64,000 nucleotides of DNA from CAZHAC01 sp964383855 (GCA_964383855.1 CAYLIP010000001.1:23325-87324), one strand, 5' to 3'; counted from the first letter of the stretch, positions 27,449-35,636 are shown. A program made the numbers and translations. Notes: a model not told the origin generated them from the sequence alone.

Positions 27449-28369
27449 TCAGGCGGCCAGGTTGATGCCGATCGCCCGAAGGCGCTTGTTGAGGCCGTTC
27501 ATGGCGAAGGCCAGGATCTCGTCCTGGCTCTGGCCGAATTCGCTGTAGTAGCGGTCGTCGGGCGGCTCGATGGTGCCTGAGATCAGCGGCAGGCACTCCA
27601 CCAGCGTGCGCTGAATGAGCGGGGCGAACCGCTCCGCATCCTCGCGCACCGCCTCCTGCAGCACCTTGACCCCGAAGTTGACGTGCCGCGACTCGTCGCG
27701 GGCGACGGCGGTGAAGCCCTGGTAGTAGCCGAGGTGGGTGAGACCCTCCTCGCGCATCGACTCCAGCTCGAAGCGCTGGCCGGTCAGGGCAAGCGTCCCC
27801 TCGACGACGATGTGGTAGATGGTCACGCCCTCGATGAAGGCGTCCATGTCCCTGGGGTTGCTCGCCATCCGCTGGGCGACGCTGGGCAGGCGGTCGTAGA
27901 AGAGCTCGTTGTAGCCGGGATTGGTGTCGGGACGGATCTCATCCAGGATGTGCTGGAGGTCGACGGCGTCGGTGCCCACCACCTCGCGCCACCAGCGGTC
28001 GAAGAAGAGGGTGTGGCGCGCCTCGTCGACCATCTGCGTGGAGAGGAAGATCTCGATCTCCGGCCGGGGCGCCGCCCACACGAACGGCGCCAGGGTGGCG
28101 GTGACGCGCTCCTCCCCGTTGAAGAACAGTCGCCGCGACCAGAGCGTCGCTTCGCGTTCGATCTCGGTCGCCTCCATCCAGCGCTCGCGGTCGGGCCGGA
28201 AGTCGATGTCCGAGACCGCCCAGTGCTGCTTCTCCCAGCGCCGGAAGAGGTCCAGGTAGCTGGGCATGTTCTCCAGCCCGCGGTCGATGAAGAGCAGCAC
28301 GTCGTCGATGCGGATGTCGCCCAGCTGCTTCAGGTCGGCGCTGGCCACCCGCTCCATCACGTCTTCCAT
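27449..28369 (-). CDS. R2-like diiron/Mn-Fe carboxylate protein (ribonucleotide-reductase beta superfamily)
   Basis: 306-residue ferritin-like protein. Metal-site motifs are TLWSRRLFFNGEERV (Glu), MVDEARHTLFFDRWW (Glu and His), an internal VVEGT Glu and ARDESRHVNFG (Glu and His), the E, ExxH, E, ExxH pattern of R2 and R2-like oxidases. No large subunit is adjacent, and the TetR gene lies 1 nt upstream in the same operon, which fits an R2-like ligand-binding oxidase or another diiron oxygenase better than a housekeeping nucleotide reductase. The start is ATG 28369; an open extension upstream lies inside the TetR gene. Confidence 0.75.
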   Translation of the reverse strand: MEDVMERVASADLKQLGDIRIDDVLLFIDRGLENMPSYLDLFRRWEKQHWAVSDIDFRPDRERWMEATEIEREATLWSRRLFFNGEERVTATLAPFVWAAPRPEIEIFLSTQMVDEARHTLFFDRWWREVVGTDAVDLQHILDEIRPDTNPGYNELFYDRLPSVAQRMASNPRDMDAFIEGVTIYHIVVEGTLALTGQRFELESMREEGLTHLGYYQGFTAVARDESRHVNFGVKVLQEAVREDAERFAPLIQRTLVECLPLISGTIEPPDDRYYSEFGQSQDEILAFAMNGLNKRLRAIGINLAA

Positions 28370-28370
28370 G

Positions 28371-28949
28371 TCAGACCTCCGATTCGTATATGGCGCGGCC
28401 CATGCGCGCGGCGTGGGCGACGATCTCCTGCCGCCCCAGGCTGCGGTCGTCGATCCACCAAAGCCCGAGCTCGGTGACCATCCCGGCCAGTGCGTGGCCG
28501 GCCAGCGGGCGGTGCGCATCCGGGATCTCGCCCAGGCTGCGGGAACAGATCTCGAGGAAGCGCTCGGTGAGCTCGCGGTAGAGGCCGGCGAAGGCGGGAT
28601 CGGCCTGCAGCGCCTGCCGGAAGAAGACCCGGTAGAGGTCCGAGTGGTCCTCCACGAAACCGAAGTACGCGTCGGCCGCGGCGAGCAGGGGATCGGCCTC
28701 CGAGGCGGCGGCCAGCAGCCGGCCCTCGAGATCGGCGGCCGCCCGTTCGATCACCGCCTCGAAGAGCCGACGCTTGCTCTCGAAGTGCTGGTAGAGGAGG
28801 GCCTCCGAGACGGCGGCGGCAGCGGCGATCTCCCGGGTGGTGGCCTGGTGGTAGCCGGCCGACCCGAAGACACCCTCGGCGGCGTCGAGGATGGTGGCGC
28901 GGCGGGCGGGGGCTGAAAGCCGGCGAGCGCCGGCAAGCGTCTGGACCAC
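28371..28949 (-). CDS. TetR-family transcriptional repressor
   Basis: 192-residue regulator with an N-terminal helix-turn-helix (RATILDAAEGVFGSAGYHQA, then TTREIAAAAAVSEALLYQHF) and a helical ligand-binding domain. The GTG start at 28949 lies 5 bp from a palindrome (28952-28976), a likely autoregulatory operator. The diiron oxidase gene follows after 1 nt, so the regulator probably responds to that enzyme's substrate or product. The ligand is unknown. Confidence 0.88.
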   Translation of the reverse strand: MVQTLAGARRLSAPARRATILDAAEGVFGSAGYHQATTREIAAAAAVSEALLYQHFESKRRLFEAVIERAAADLEGRLLAAASEADPLLAAADAYFGFVEDHSDLYRVFFRQALQADPAFAGLYRELTERFLEICSRSLGEIPDAHRPLAGHALAGMVTELGLWWIDDRSLGRQEIVAHAARMGRAIYESEV

Positions 28950-28951
28950 GG

Positions 28952-28976
28952 CTAAGTAAGTGCTTACTCACCTTAG
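28952..28976. promoter_or_regulatory. Nested palindromic operator upstream of TetR/R2-like operon
   Basis: AGTAAG-TG-CTTACT at 28955-28968 is a perfect inverted repeat. An outer pair, CTAAG 28952-28956 and CTTAG 28972-28976, flanks it. The position directly before the TetR start codon suggests autorepression. Confidence 0.65.
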
Positions 28977-29068
28977 GTCCGGCGCGACGGCTCGTCAAAT
29001 GGCCTCATCCGGAGAGCCGCGCCCCGGCATTGGGCCGTTGGCGGTGTGTGGAGGCGGCCTGCCGTGGG

Positions 29069-29074
29069 TACAAT
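29069..29074 (+). promoter_or_regulatory. -10 element of ssrA
   Basis: TACAAT lies 16 nt before the mature tmRNA 5' end, so the primary transcript would carry about 10 extra bases for RNase P to remove. The -35 is not clear. Confidence 0.5.
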
Positions 29075-29090
29075 CCCGCAGTAGCTTCGT

Positions 29091-29468
29091 GGGGGCGTCC
29101 GGCTTCGACGGGGCAGTTGGGTCTCGAGATAGCGAGCCGAGGGCCGTGTGCGTCACAGCGGCAGGCAACACAAATGCCAACAACGATCGCGCTCTCGCCT
29201 ACGCTGCGTAAGCAGTAGAGGTATGAGCCCCGGGCCTTAGAGCCCGGGCGCCGCCCCAGGTAGCGCCGGCGGACCTGGGAACCGGTGTCACAAAAGCCGG
29301 CTCGCCGCTTCGGGGGAGCTTCGGCCCCGGGCGGGACATTCACCGCAGCTGGCCCGCAGGGATCCCGTCGGGAGGAGCCCTAGGGTGAGATCAAAATCCC
29401 GGACACGCTCGTAGAGGTCTTGAGGGACGCTGCTTCGGACGCGGGTTCAACTCCCGCCGCCTCCACCA
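29091..29468 (+). ncRNA. ssrA: tmRNA (ssrA)
   Basis: Rescues stalled ribosomes with SmpB. The tRNA-like ends pair: GGGGGCG 29091-29097 with CGCCTCC 29458-29464, followed by A and an encoded CCA (29466-29468). The T-arm GGGTTCAACTCCC lies near the 3' end, and GGCTTCGACGGGGCAG is the conserved 5' segment. The tag reading frame most likely resumes at GCA 29161 and ends at TAA 29209-29211, giving AGNTNANNDRALAYAA with the usual hydrophobic A-A terminus. It is a single-piece tmRNA of 378 nt with pseudoknot-rich spacer, as far as can be judged by eye. Confidence 0.95.
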
Positions 29469-29493
29469 CCCTCAGGTCACGCCGGTGGTCCGG

Positions 29494-29715
29494 CTACGAA
29501 GCCGAGGGCCTCGCGCCCGCTCGGACGCTCTTCCAGTGACGCCGCCGCGCCCTGGCGTCGCGAAGCCGCTTCTCGACACCTGAGACACCGGCCGCCTCGC
29601 TTTGGAAATCGGCGCGCATGGCCGACAGGGTCCGTATCAGCTCGTTGTAGACCTCGACCCAGTGGCCGGCGTCGTCCGCGGCCGCCGACTGGGAGAATTC
29701 AAGGTCTTCCACCAA
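29494..29715 (-). CDS. Small conserved-looking hypothetical protein
   Basis: 73-residue hydrophilic, probably helical protein (HWVEVYNELIRTLSAMRADF, then a basic C-terminus RARRRHWKSVRAG). The family is not recognised. Support comes from a well-formed upstream promoter and AAGGA 6 nt before TTG 29715 (GTG 29712 is an alternative). Confidence 0.55.
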   Translation of the reverse strand: MVEDLEFSQSAAADDAGHWVEVYNELIRTLSAMRADFQSEAAGVSGVEKRLRDARARRRHWKSVRAGARPSAS

Positions 29716-29753
29716 CTCGCTTCCTTCACCGGCCCCCGGCCCTTTCGATGCGG

Positions 29754-29782
29754 ATCGTAGTCCGGTCGGGCACAGTGGTCAA
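29754..29782 (-). promoter_or_regulatory. Sigma-70-type promoter for the 73-residue gene
   Basis: On the minus strand: -35 TTGACC (29777-29782), 17-nt spacer, -10 TACGAT (29754-29759), giving a leader of about 32 nt. It is one of the two most regular promoters in the window. Confidence 0.6.
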
Positions 29783-29928
29783 TTGCCCGGTACGGCATCG
29801 TATCTGGCGGGCGCTGCGCATCCCCGGCGAACGGCGAGGTGGCGGCTGAACGGGTCTGGCCACAAGACCGGACAGGGAGTATCGTTGCGCGCACGGAGAG
29901 CCGGCGCGCGACATTCGCGGAGGTCCTG

Positions 29929-30102
29929 GTGGTGCCGGTGCGGCGGCTGCTTGGGGCCATCACCGCGGCTCCGGCGTGCGACCTCTGCTCCCATCCCGCC
30001 TCGACCGGCTGGTACCTGGACCCCGTCGGCCGGCCGCGCGGCCGCTGCGCCGGCTGCGTCGAGCCGGAGCCGGACGCTCTGCCCGCCGAGCCGGCGCCTT
30101 AG
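29929..30102 (+). CDS. Small zinc-ribbon protein
   Basis: 57-residue protein with two CxxC pairs, CDLCSHP and CAGCVEP, 20 residues apart, forming a probable zinc knuckle; the C-terminus is acidic and Pro-rich. GGAGG at 29919-29923 precedes GTG 29929 by 5 nt (GTG 29932 by 8). An open frame continues upstream to 29839 but lacks a ribosome site. Function is unknown. Confidence 0.5.
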   Translation: MVPVRRLLGAITAAPACDLCSHPASTGWYLDPVGRPRGRCAGCVEPEPDALPAEPAP

Positions 30103-30130
30103 CGCCGCATCCGCGGCGCCCGTGCCGCCC

Positions 30131-30946
30131 CTAGCCCAGCGAGTGCAGCGCCTCGACCGTCCCGCGACCGTGAAGGTGGAAGAGCACGACCCCGCCGCGG
30201 GCGCGGATCGCCGCCACCATGGCGCCTGGGTCAGCGTCGGCCCAGTCGCGCGTGTCGACATCCCAGAGCAGGACCGTCAACCCGAACTCGGAAGCGATTC
30301 GAGCGACGCGGCCGCCGGGACCGTCCCATGAGCCGTAGGGGGGCCGGAAGTACGGGCAGCCGGCCATGACCCCGCCGGCGATCTCGGCCCGGATCGCGGC
30401 GTCGTTCAGCCGGCGCAGGTCGGGGTGGCTGTAGGTGTGATTGCAGACCTGGTGGCCGGCGGCCTTCAGCTGGTCGACGAGCCAGGGATACCGATCGCGG
30501 CACTGCCCGGTCACGAAGAAGAGCCCTTGGCGCTGGCTCTGTCCCAGGGCATCCACGATGGCGCCCATCTGCGCGGGCTCGCCGCAGTCGTCGAAGGTCA
30601 GCGTCACCGTCGAGCTGTAGCCCGCGCTCGAGTTGGGAATCGCTAGCCTGGTCTGCCCGAGCCCGCTCCGAGCCGGGACGAACACGTTCACCGCGGCGTC
30701 GATTGGCAGCTGGGCGAACAGCGTCGAGCGGCTCACCGGCGGCGCGGAAGCGGGCACCGCCGCGGCCGCCACGGGGACGGGGCTGATGAAGTCGTCCTCC
30801 GGTGCCGGCCGCGCGTCGATGGCGGCCACGGGGGCGTGCGCCTCGAGCGTCCGGACCGGGTTCACGTGACCGGCGGCGAGCGTCCCGGCCGCGATCTGGG
30901 CAGCGAGGGCAGCGCGAATTGCCCAGGCAAGCTTGCGCCCCCTCAT
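30131..30946 (-). CDS. Exported polysaccharide deacetylase (NodB homology, CE4)
   Basis: 271-residue secreted or membrane-anchored deacetylase of peptidoglycan or another N-acetylated glycan. An N-terminal signal segment (WAIRAALAAQIAAGTLAAG) and a linker are followed by the CE4 motifs: TLTFDDCG (metal and catalytic Asp), NHTYSHPDLRR (HxxxH metal site), FRPPYGSWD, WDVDTRDW and a terminal LFHLHG with the catalytic His. The start is ATG 30946 with a TAATTT -10 box 9 nt upstream. Confidence 0.88.
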   Translation of the reverse strand: MRGRKLAWAIRAALAAQIAAGTLAAGHVNPVRTLEAHAPVAAIDARPAPEDDFISPVPVAAAAVPASAPPVSRSTLFAQLPIDAAVNVFVPARSGLGQTRLAIPNSSAGYSSTVTLTFDDCGEPAQMGAIVDALGQSQRQGLFFVTGQCRDRYPWLVDQLKAAGHQVCNHTYSHPDLRRLNDAAIRAEIAGGVMAGCPYFRPPYGSWDGPGGRVARIASEFGLTVLLWDVDTRDWADADPGAMVAAIRARGGVVLFHLHGRGTVEALHSLG

Positions 30947-30955
30947 CCCACAGCG

Positions 30956-30961
30956 AAATTA
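30956..30961 (-). promoter_or_regulatory. -10 element of the deacetylase gene, probable leaderless
   Basis: TAATTT on the minus strand ends 9 nt before ATG 30946. No Shine-Dalgarno is present in between. Confidence 0.45.
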
Positions 30962-31048
30962 GCGAGTCCACCCGACCCCGGCCATGGGCGTTTGCCGCGT
31001 ACCCACGGGGACAGCCGCCCCGGGACCGCGTGGGCGGTCGCGTGGGCC

Positions 31049-31088
31049 GGGCCGGGCGGCGAGCCCTCTTCAGGGCAGAGCCCGGCCC
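31049..31088. terminator. Strong nested hairpin between two minus-strand genes
   Basis: GGGCCGGGC pairs with GCCCGGCCC around an inner GCCCT-CTTC-AGGGC hairpin, just downstream (minus strand) of the VOC gene stop. It lacks a U-tract but is the most stable stem in this 160-bp gap and probably ends the VOC transcript. Confidence 0.45.
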
Positions 31089-31106
31089 AGGCTCAGCCCG
31101 CCGCCG

Positions 31107-32072
31107 TCATGCCCCGGCCGCCGGCCTGGCGAGGTTGGGAAGGGCAATCGGCGGAAGCTTGAAGTCGAGGTTCTGGCGCCGGTCCTCGTACTGAGGCGGG
31201 AGCTGCAGCGCCGAGCCGAGCGCATCCGCCGGCTCGTCGACGGTGAAGCCGGGATCGTCGGTCGCGATCTCGAAGAGGACGCCTCCCGGCTCGCGAAAGT
31301 AAATCGACCGGAAGTACTTCCGATCGATCACCGGCGTCACGTTGCACCCGGCCGCGGCCAGGGTCTCCCGCCAGGACAGCTCGTGCTCGTCGCCGGCTGC
31401 GCGCCAGGCCACGTGGTGCACGGTCCCGCAGGCCTCCTCGCCCGCGGGCGCATCGGGCATGACCAGGAGGTCGAGCATCGAGTGGGGACCGCCGGCGCCG
31501 GTCCGGAAGCGCAGGCGGTTGCCCTCGACTCCGGCCGCCTCGAAGCCCAGGGTCTCCTCCAGGAAGCGTGCGCTGGCCGCCTCGCCGGCCAGGCAGAGAC
31601 CGACCGAGTGAAATCCGCGGATGGCGTGCCGGACCGGAACCGGTCCCTCTTCCCAGGGCTGCCAGCGGTCGTCCGACGCCTCGCCGACGAGCTCCAGCCG
31701 GATGCCGTCGGGGTCCTCGAGGGCGATCGCCTCGGTGCCGAAGCGGGATTGCCGCGTGAGGTCGACGCCGAGACCGCGGAGACGATCCCACCAGTAGCCG
31801 AGCGCCGCCTCGGGGACGGCGAAGCAGACGTTCAGCACCTGTCCCGTTCCCTGGCGCCGCCAGGGCAGGTGGGGCCAGCCGAAGAAGGTCATCGCCGTCC
31901 CCGGCGTGCCCAGGTAGTCGCCGAAATAGAGGTGGTAGGTGTCGGGGACGTCGAAGTTGACCGTCTTCTTGATGAACCGAAGGCCGAGGCCGGCGACATA
32001 GAAGTCGACGTTCTTCTGAACGTCGCCGGTGATGGCGGTCACATGATGGATACCGGCGAGGCTGGCTGGCAA
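31107..32072 (-). CDS. VOC-family ring-cleaving dioxygenase-like protein
   Basis: 321-residue protein with two vicinal-oxygen-chelate modules: LAGIHHVTAITGDVQKNVDF opens the first (metal His) and AIRGFHSVGLCLAGE the second, with GTVHHVAWRA and GVLFEIATDDPGF completing the metal site (Glu). It resembles MhqO/LinE-type extradiol dioxygenases. The start is TTG 32072, because GCGGAGG (32080-32086) sits 7 nt upstream; the open frame continues to 32252 but would run across the divergent gene. Confidence 0.83.
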   Translation of the reverse strand: MPASLAGIHHVTAITGDVQKNVDFYVAGLGLRFIKKTVNFDVPDTYHLYFGDYLGTPGTAMTFFGWPHLPWRRQGTGQVLNVCFAVPEAALGYWWDRLRGLGVDLTRQSRFGTEAIALEDPDGIRLELVGEASDDRWQPWEEGPVPVRHAIRGFHSVGLCLAGEAASARFLEETLGFEAAGVEGNRLRFRTGAGGPHSMLDLLVMPDAPAGEEACGTVHHVAWRAAGDEHELSWRETLAAAGCNVTPVIDRKYFRSIYFREPGGVLFEIATDDPGFTVDEPADALGSALQLPPQYEDRRQNLDFKLPPIALPNLARPAAGA

Positions 32073-32139
32073 CGGCTTGCCTCCGCTGCGTGTGGAAGGT
32101 TGTGGGGGAATTAGCTTAGACGCAGTGGACGGCAGGGTC

Positions 32140-32493
32140 ATGGCGTACATCCGCGCACGCTGCCTCGCACTTCCGGACGTCGGTGAGAGGTTGAGCCACG
32201 GCTCGCCCGCCTTCTTTCGCGGCCCCCGGCAGTTCGCCACGGTCCTCGACAACCACCACGGCGACGGCCGCTTCGCCCTCTGGTGCGCAGCTCCGCCGCT
32301 GGCGCAGCCGGCGCTGGTGGAGGCGGACCCAGAGCGGTTCTTCGTGCCGCCCTACGTCGGTCACCGAGGCTGGCTCGGGGTCCGCCTCGACCGCGGGCTG
32401 GACTTCGAGGAGCTGGAGAGGATCCTGGCCGCGGCCCATGCCCAGGTGGCCCCGCGCGCCAGGGCCGCTCGCAAGGCGCGGCCGGGGTCCTGA
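32140..32493 (+). CDS. MmcQ/YjbR-family protein (DUF419)
   Basis: 117-residue protein with a CyaY-like fold, DNA-binding by prediction in other members. Signatures are CLALPDVGERLSHGSPAFF, FALWCAAPP and the terminal GWLGVRLDRGLDFEELERIL. The start is ATG 32140 with AGGG upstream; GTG 32125 is an alternative. It is divergent from the VOC gene. Confidence 0.75.
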   Translation: MAYIRARCLALPDVGERLSHGSPAFFRGPRQFATVLDNHHGDGRFALWCAAPPLAQPALVEADPERFFVPPYVGHRGWLGVRLDRGLDFEELERILAAAHAQVAPRARAARKARPGS

Positions 32494-32525
32494 CCTCCGG
32501 CCTCGGCGAACTGTTTACGCGCACG

Positions 32526-32759
32526 ATGGGCGCCCCGGTGATCCTGGTCAGGGACGAGGCGCAGGGGCAGGCGCTGATCGAGCGGCTGCCCGCCGAGCGG
32601 CGCGCCATGTTCCGCCCCGCCACGCCAGACCGGGCGGCCGACGTGCTGCGCGGCTACATCGACATCGGCTTTGGCGGATTCACCTTCGGCAACCCCTCGT
32701 TCCGGACCCCCGAGTCGTTCGAGCTGGCGGCCGAGCTGATCGACCTGCTCGAGAGCTGA
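32526..32759 (+). pseudogene. Orphan C-terminal fragment of an F420-dependent LLM-class oxidoreductase
   Basis: The 77 residues from ATG 32526 resemble only the C-terminal end of luciferase-like F420 oxidoreductases (DRAADVLRGYIDIGFGGFTFG, then ELAAELIDLLES). No N-terminal TIM-barrel part is encoded upstream in any frame, since the MmcQ-like gene occupies that space. It is likely a decayed remnant, though a short expressed ORF cannot be excluded. Confidence 0.55.
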
Positions 32760-32789
32760 GTCATGACGCGTTGCGACAAAAGCGGTACG

Positions 32790-32795
32790 TAGAAT
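32790..32795 (+). promoter_or_regulatory. -10 element of the large acyl-CoA dehydrogenase gene
   Basis: TAGAAT ends 9 nt before GTG 32805. Leaderless initiation is likely, as no Shine-Dalgarno is present. Confidence 0.5.
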
Positions 32796-32804
32796 CGACG
32801 CATT

Positions 32805-34679
32805 GTGAGCGCCAACGTTTCCGAGCAGCAGTCCCGCCAGGTGGCGGAAGAGGCCCGCGAGCAGGAGTGGACCCGGCCGAGCTTCGGTAAGGAGCTCTTC
32901 CTCGGCCATCTCCGGCTGAACCTGATCGACCCTCTCCCCGAGCCGTCGCCGGAGCAGCGGGAGAAGGGCGAGACGTACCTCGGCAAGCTCGAGGCCTTCT
33001 TGAAGACGGTCGATCCACTCCAGATCGAGGAGGACGCCCGGATCCCCGATTCCGTGATCAAGGGCCTGGCCGAACTGGGCGCCTTCGGGATGAACATCTC
33101 TGAGGAGTACGGCGGCCTGGGCCTGACGCAGGTCTACTACAGCCGCGCCATCGCGCTCGCCAACTCCGTCCACGCCGCCCTGGGCGCGCTGCTCAGCGCG
33201 CACCAGTCGATCGGCGTGCCCAAGCCGCTCAAGTACTTCGGCTCCGAGGAGCAGAAGCGCAGGTTCCTGCCTCGGGTCGCGGGCGGCGAGGTCTCCGCCT
33301 TCCTGCTCACCGAGCCCGACGTGGGCAGCGACCCCGCCCGGATGGCGGCCACCGCCGTCCCGACCGAGGACGGCAAGGCCTACATCCTTAACGGCACCAA
33401 GCTCTGGATCACCAACGGCACCATCGCCACCGTGATGATCGTCATGGCGCGTGTGCCCCGGTCCGAGGGACACCCCGGCGGCATCTCGGCGTTCGTGCTC
33501 GAGCGCGACACGCCGGGGGTGGAGATCGCCCGCCGCAACCAGTTCATGGGCATCCGCGGCATCGAGAACGCGGTCATCGAGCTGAAGGACGTGCGCGTCC
33601 CGGCGGAGAACCTGATCGGCGCCGAGGGCCGGGGGCTCAAGATCGCCCTGGTCACGCTGAACACCGGCCGGCTCTCGCTGCCCGCCACCTGCGCCTCGTC
33701 GGCCAAATACGCGGTCAAGATCGCGCGCGAGTTCGCCAACGAGCGGGTCCAGTGGGGCAAGCCGGTCGGCAAGCACGACGCGGTGGCGCAGAAGCTGGCC
33801 TTCATGGCCGGTACCACCTTCGCCATCGACGCCATGGTCGAGGTGTCGAACGCGCTCGCCGACCAGGAGCGGAACGACATCCGCCTGGAGGCGGCGCTGG
33901 CCAAGATGTGGTGCTCGGAGATGGCCTGGAAGGTCGTCGACGACATGATCCAGGTGCGCGGCGGCCGGGCCTATGAGACCGCCGCCTCGCTGAAGGCGCG
34001 CGGCCAGCGGCCGGTGCCCGCCGAGCAGGTCCTGCGCGACCTGCGGGTGGCGCGGATCTTCGAGGGCTCGACCGAGATCATGAAGCTGTTCATCGCCAGG
34101 GAGGCGGTCGACCAGCACATGCAGGTGGCGGGTGCGCTTGCCCGGACCGACTCGACCACGGGCGAGAAGGCACGCTCGGCCGCGAAAGCCTCGGGCTTCT
34201 ACGCCCGCTGGTTCCCGACGCTCACGCTGGGCAAGGGCCATCTCCCGGTCACCTTCTCGGAGTACGGTGAGCTGGCTACGCACCTCCGGTTCACCGAGCG
34301 CGCCGCGCGCCGGCTGGCGCGGTCGATCTTCTATGGCATGTCGCGCTGGCAGGCCAAGCTCGAGCACAAGCAGAACTTCCTGGGCCGGATCTGCGAGATC
34401 GGCGCCGAGCTGTACGCGATCAGCTGCGCCGTGGTCTACGCCCACCACCTGAACCGGGCCGAGGCCTACGAGCTGGCCGATCTCTTCGCGCGCCAGTCGC
34501 GACTCCGCGTCGAGCAGCTCTTCCACGACCTCTGGGACAACGAGGACGACTTCAGCTACCGCGCCGCTCAGCGGGTGCTCGAGGGCCGCTACCAGTTCCA
34601 GGAGTCGGGCATCCTCGATCCCGCCGACCTGATCGAGGCGGCGACCAAGCCGGCCAAGCGAAAGCGCCTGACCGCCTGA
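32805..34679 (+). CDS. Long-form acyl-CoA dehydrogenase (VLCAD/ACAD9-like)
   Basis: FAD enzyme of fatty-acid beta-oxidation. The 624-residue protein has the usual three-domain core (FGMNISEEYGGLGLTQVYYS, FLLTEPDVGSDPARM, KLWITNGTIATV, GLKIALVTLNTGRLSLPA) and the catalytic Glu region RIFEGSTEIMKLFIAREA. A roughly 180-residue C-terminal extension follows, as in VLCAD-type enzymes, which act as membrane-associated dimers on long chains. Electron transfer flavoprotein is the expected acceptor and is not encoded nearby. The start is GTG 32805. Confidence 0.9.
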   Translation: MSANVSEQQSRQVAEEAREQEWTRPSFGKELFLGHLRLNLIDPLPEPSPEQREKGETYLGKLEAFLKTVDPLQIEEDARIPDSVIKGLAELGAFGMNISEEYGGLGLTQVYYSRAIALANSVHAALGALLSAHQSIGVPKPLKYFGSEEQKRRFLPRVAGGEVSAFLLTEPDVGSDPARMAATAVPTEDGKAYILNGTKLWITNGTIATVMIVMARVPRSEGHPGGISAFVLERDTPGVEIARRNQFMGIRGIENAVIELKDVRVPAENLIGAEGRGLKIALVTLNTGRLSLPATCASSAKYAVKIAREFANERVQWGKPVGKHDAVAQKLAFMAGTTFAIDAMVEVSNALADQERNDIRLEAALAKMWCSEMAWKVVDDMIQVRGGRAYETAASLKARGQRPVPAEQVLRDLRVARIFEGSTEIMKLFIAREAVDQHMQVAGALARTDSTTGEKARSAAKASGFYARWFPTLTLGKGHLPVTFSEYGELATHLRFTERAARRLARSIFYGMSRWQAKLEHKQNFLGRICEIGAELYAISCAVVYAHHLNRAEAYELADLFARQSRLRVEQLFHDLWDNEDDFSYRAAQRVLEGRYQFQESGILDPADLIEAATKPAKRKRLTA

Positions 34680-34718
34680 ACGGGTCGCTCACAGGAGAGG
34701 CAGGACAGGACTGACAGC

Positions 34719-35636
34719 TTGAGCATCGATCCGGAGGCGCGCGCCTACCTCGACCTGGCGGCGGCGGCCGGGGCGCCGCCGGTCTATGAGCTGACGGCCG
34801 CCCAGGCGCGCGCCAACTACCTGGCCGCGGCGCCCGCCTTCGCGGGCGAGGCGCCGCCGCTGGCCCGCGTCGAGGACACGGTCGTGGCCGGCGTCCCCGT
34901 CCGCGTCTACGCGTCCGAGCGCGCGGCCGGCCTGCCGGCGACGATCTACTTCCATGGCGGGGGCTGGGTGGTGGGCAGCGTGGACACCCACGACGCTCTC
35001 TGCCGCCGGCTGGCGGCGGACTCGGGCTCACTGGTGGTCTCGGTCGAGTACCGGCTCGCGCCCGAGCATCCGCATCCGGCCGCCGCCGACGACGCCTGGG
35101 CGGTGACGGAGTGGCTGGTTCGCAGCGGCGAGGAGATTGGCGCCGACCCCACCCGGGTGGCGGTGGCCGGCGACAGCGCCGGCGGCAACCTGGCCGCGGT
35201 GGCCGCGATCAGGGCCCGCGACGCCGGCCTGGGCCTGCGCCTCCAGGTCCTCATCTACCCGGTGACCGACCACGACCTCGACACGCCATCCTACCTGGCC
35301 AACGCCGAGGGCTACGGTCTTGTCCGGGAGTCGATGCGCTGGTACTGGGATCACTACTGCCCCGACCCAGCCCGGCGCCGCGACCCCCTTGCATCGCCCC
35401 TGCGCGCGCCCGACCTGGCCGGTGTGGCACCCGCCTACGTGCTCGTCTGCGAGCTCGACCCGCTCCACGACGAGGGGGTCGCCTTCGCGGGGCGGCTGCA
35501 GGCGGCGGGGGTGCCGGTCCAGCTCCGCCGAGAGCCGGGAATGATCCACGGCTTTCTGCGCATCCCGGGAGCGATCGGGCGCGCCCGCGAGGCGGCCGCC
35601 GACATCGGGGCCGCGCTTCGCGCCGCCTTCGCCTGA
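34719..35636 (+). CDS. HSL-family alpha/beta hydrolase (esterase/lipase)
   Basis: 305-residue carboxylesterase of the hormone-sensitive-lipase family. The oxyanion-hole motif is YFHGGGWVVGS, the nucleophile Ser lies in VAGDSAGGNLAA (about residue 150), the Asp in VCELDPLHDEG and the His in GMIHGFLR. A cap helix region forms the N-terminus. The TTG start at 34719 has AGGAGAGG about 19 nt upstream, so start choice is moderately certain. It follows the dehydrogenase by 39 bp and may share its transcript. Confidence 0.9.
   Translation: MSIDPEARAYLDLAAAAGAPPVYELTAAQARANYLAAAPAFAGEAPPLARVEDTVVAGVPVRVYASERAAGLPATIYFHGGGWVVGSVDTHDALCRRLAADSGSLVVSVEYRLAPEHPHPAAADDAWAVTEWLVRSGEEIGADPTRVAVAGDSAGGNLAAVAAIRARDAGLGLRLQVLIYPVTDHDLDTPSYLANAEGYGLVRESMRWYWDHYCPDPARRRDPLASPLRAPDLAGVAPAYVLVCELDPLHDEGVAFAGRLQAAGVPVQLRREPGMIHGFLRIPGAIGRAREAAADIGAALRAAFA

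Noticed and set aside
32073..32252. N-terminal extension of the VOC dioxygenase to 32252
   Set aside because: The added residues have no VOC similarity and would cross the divergent MmcQ-like gene; GCGGAGG fixes TTG 32072.
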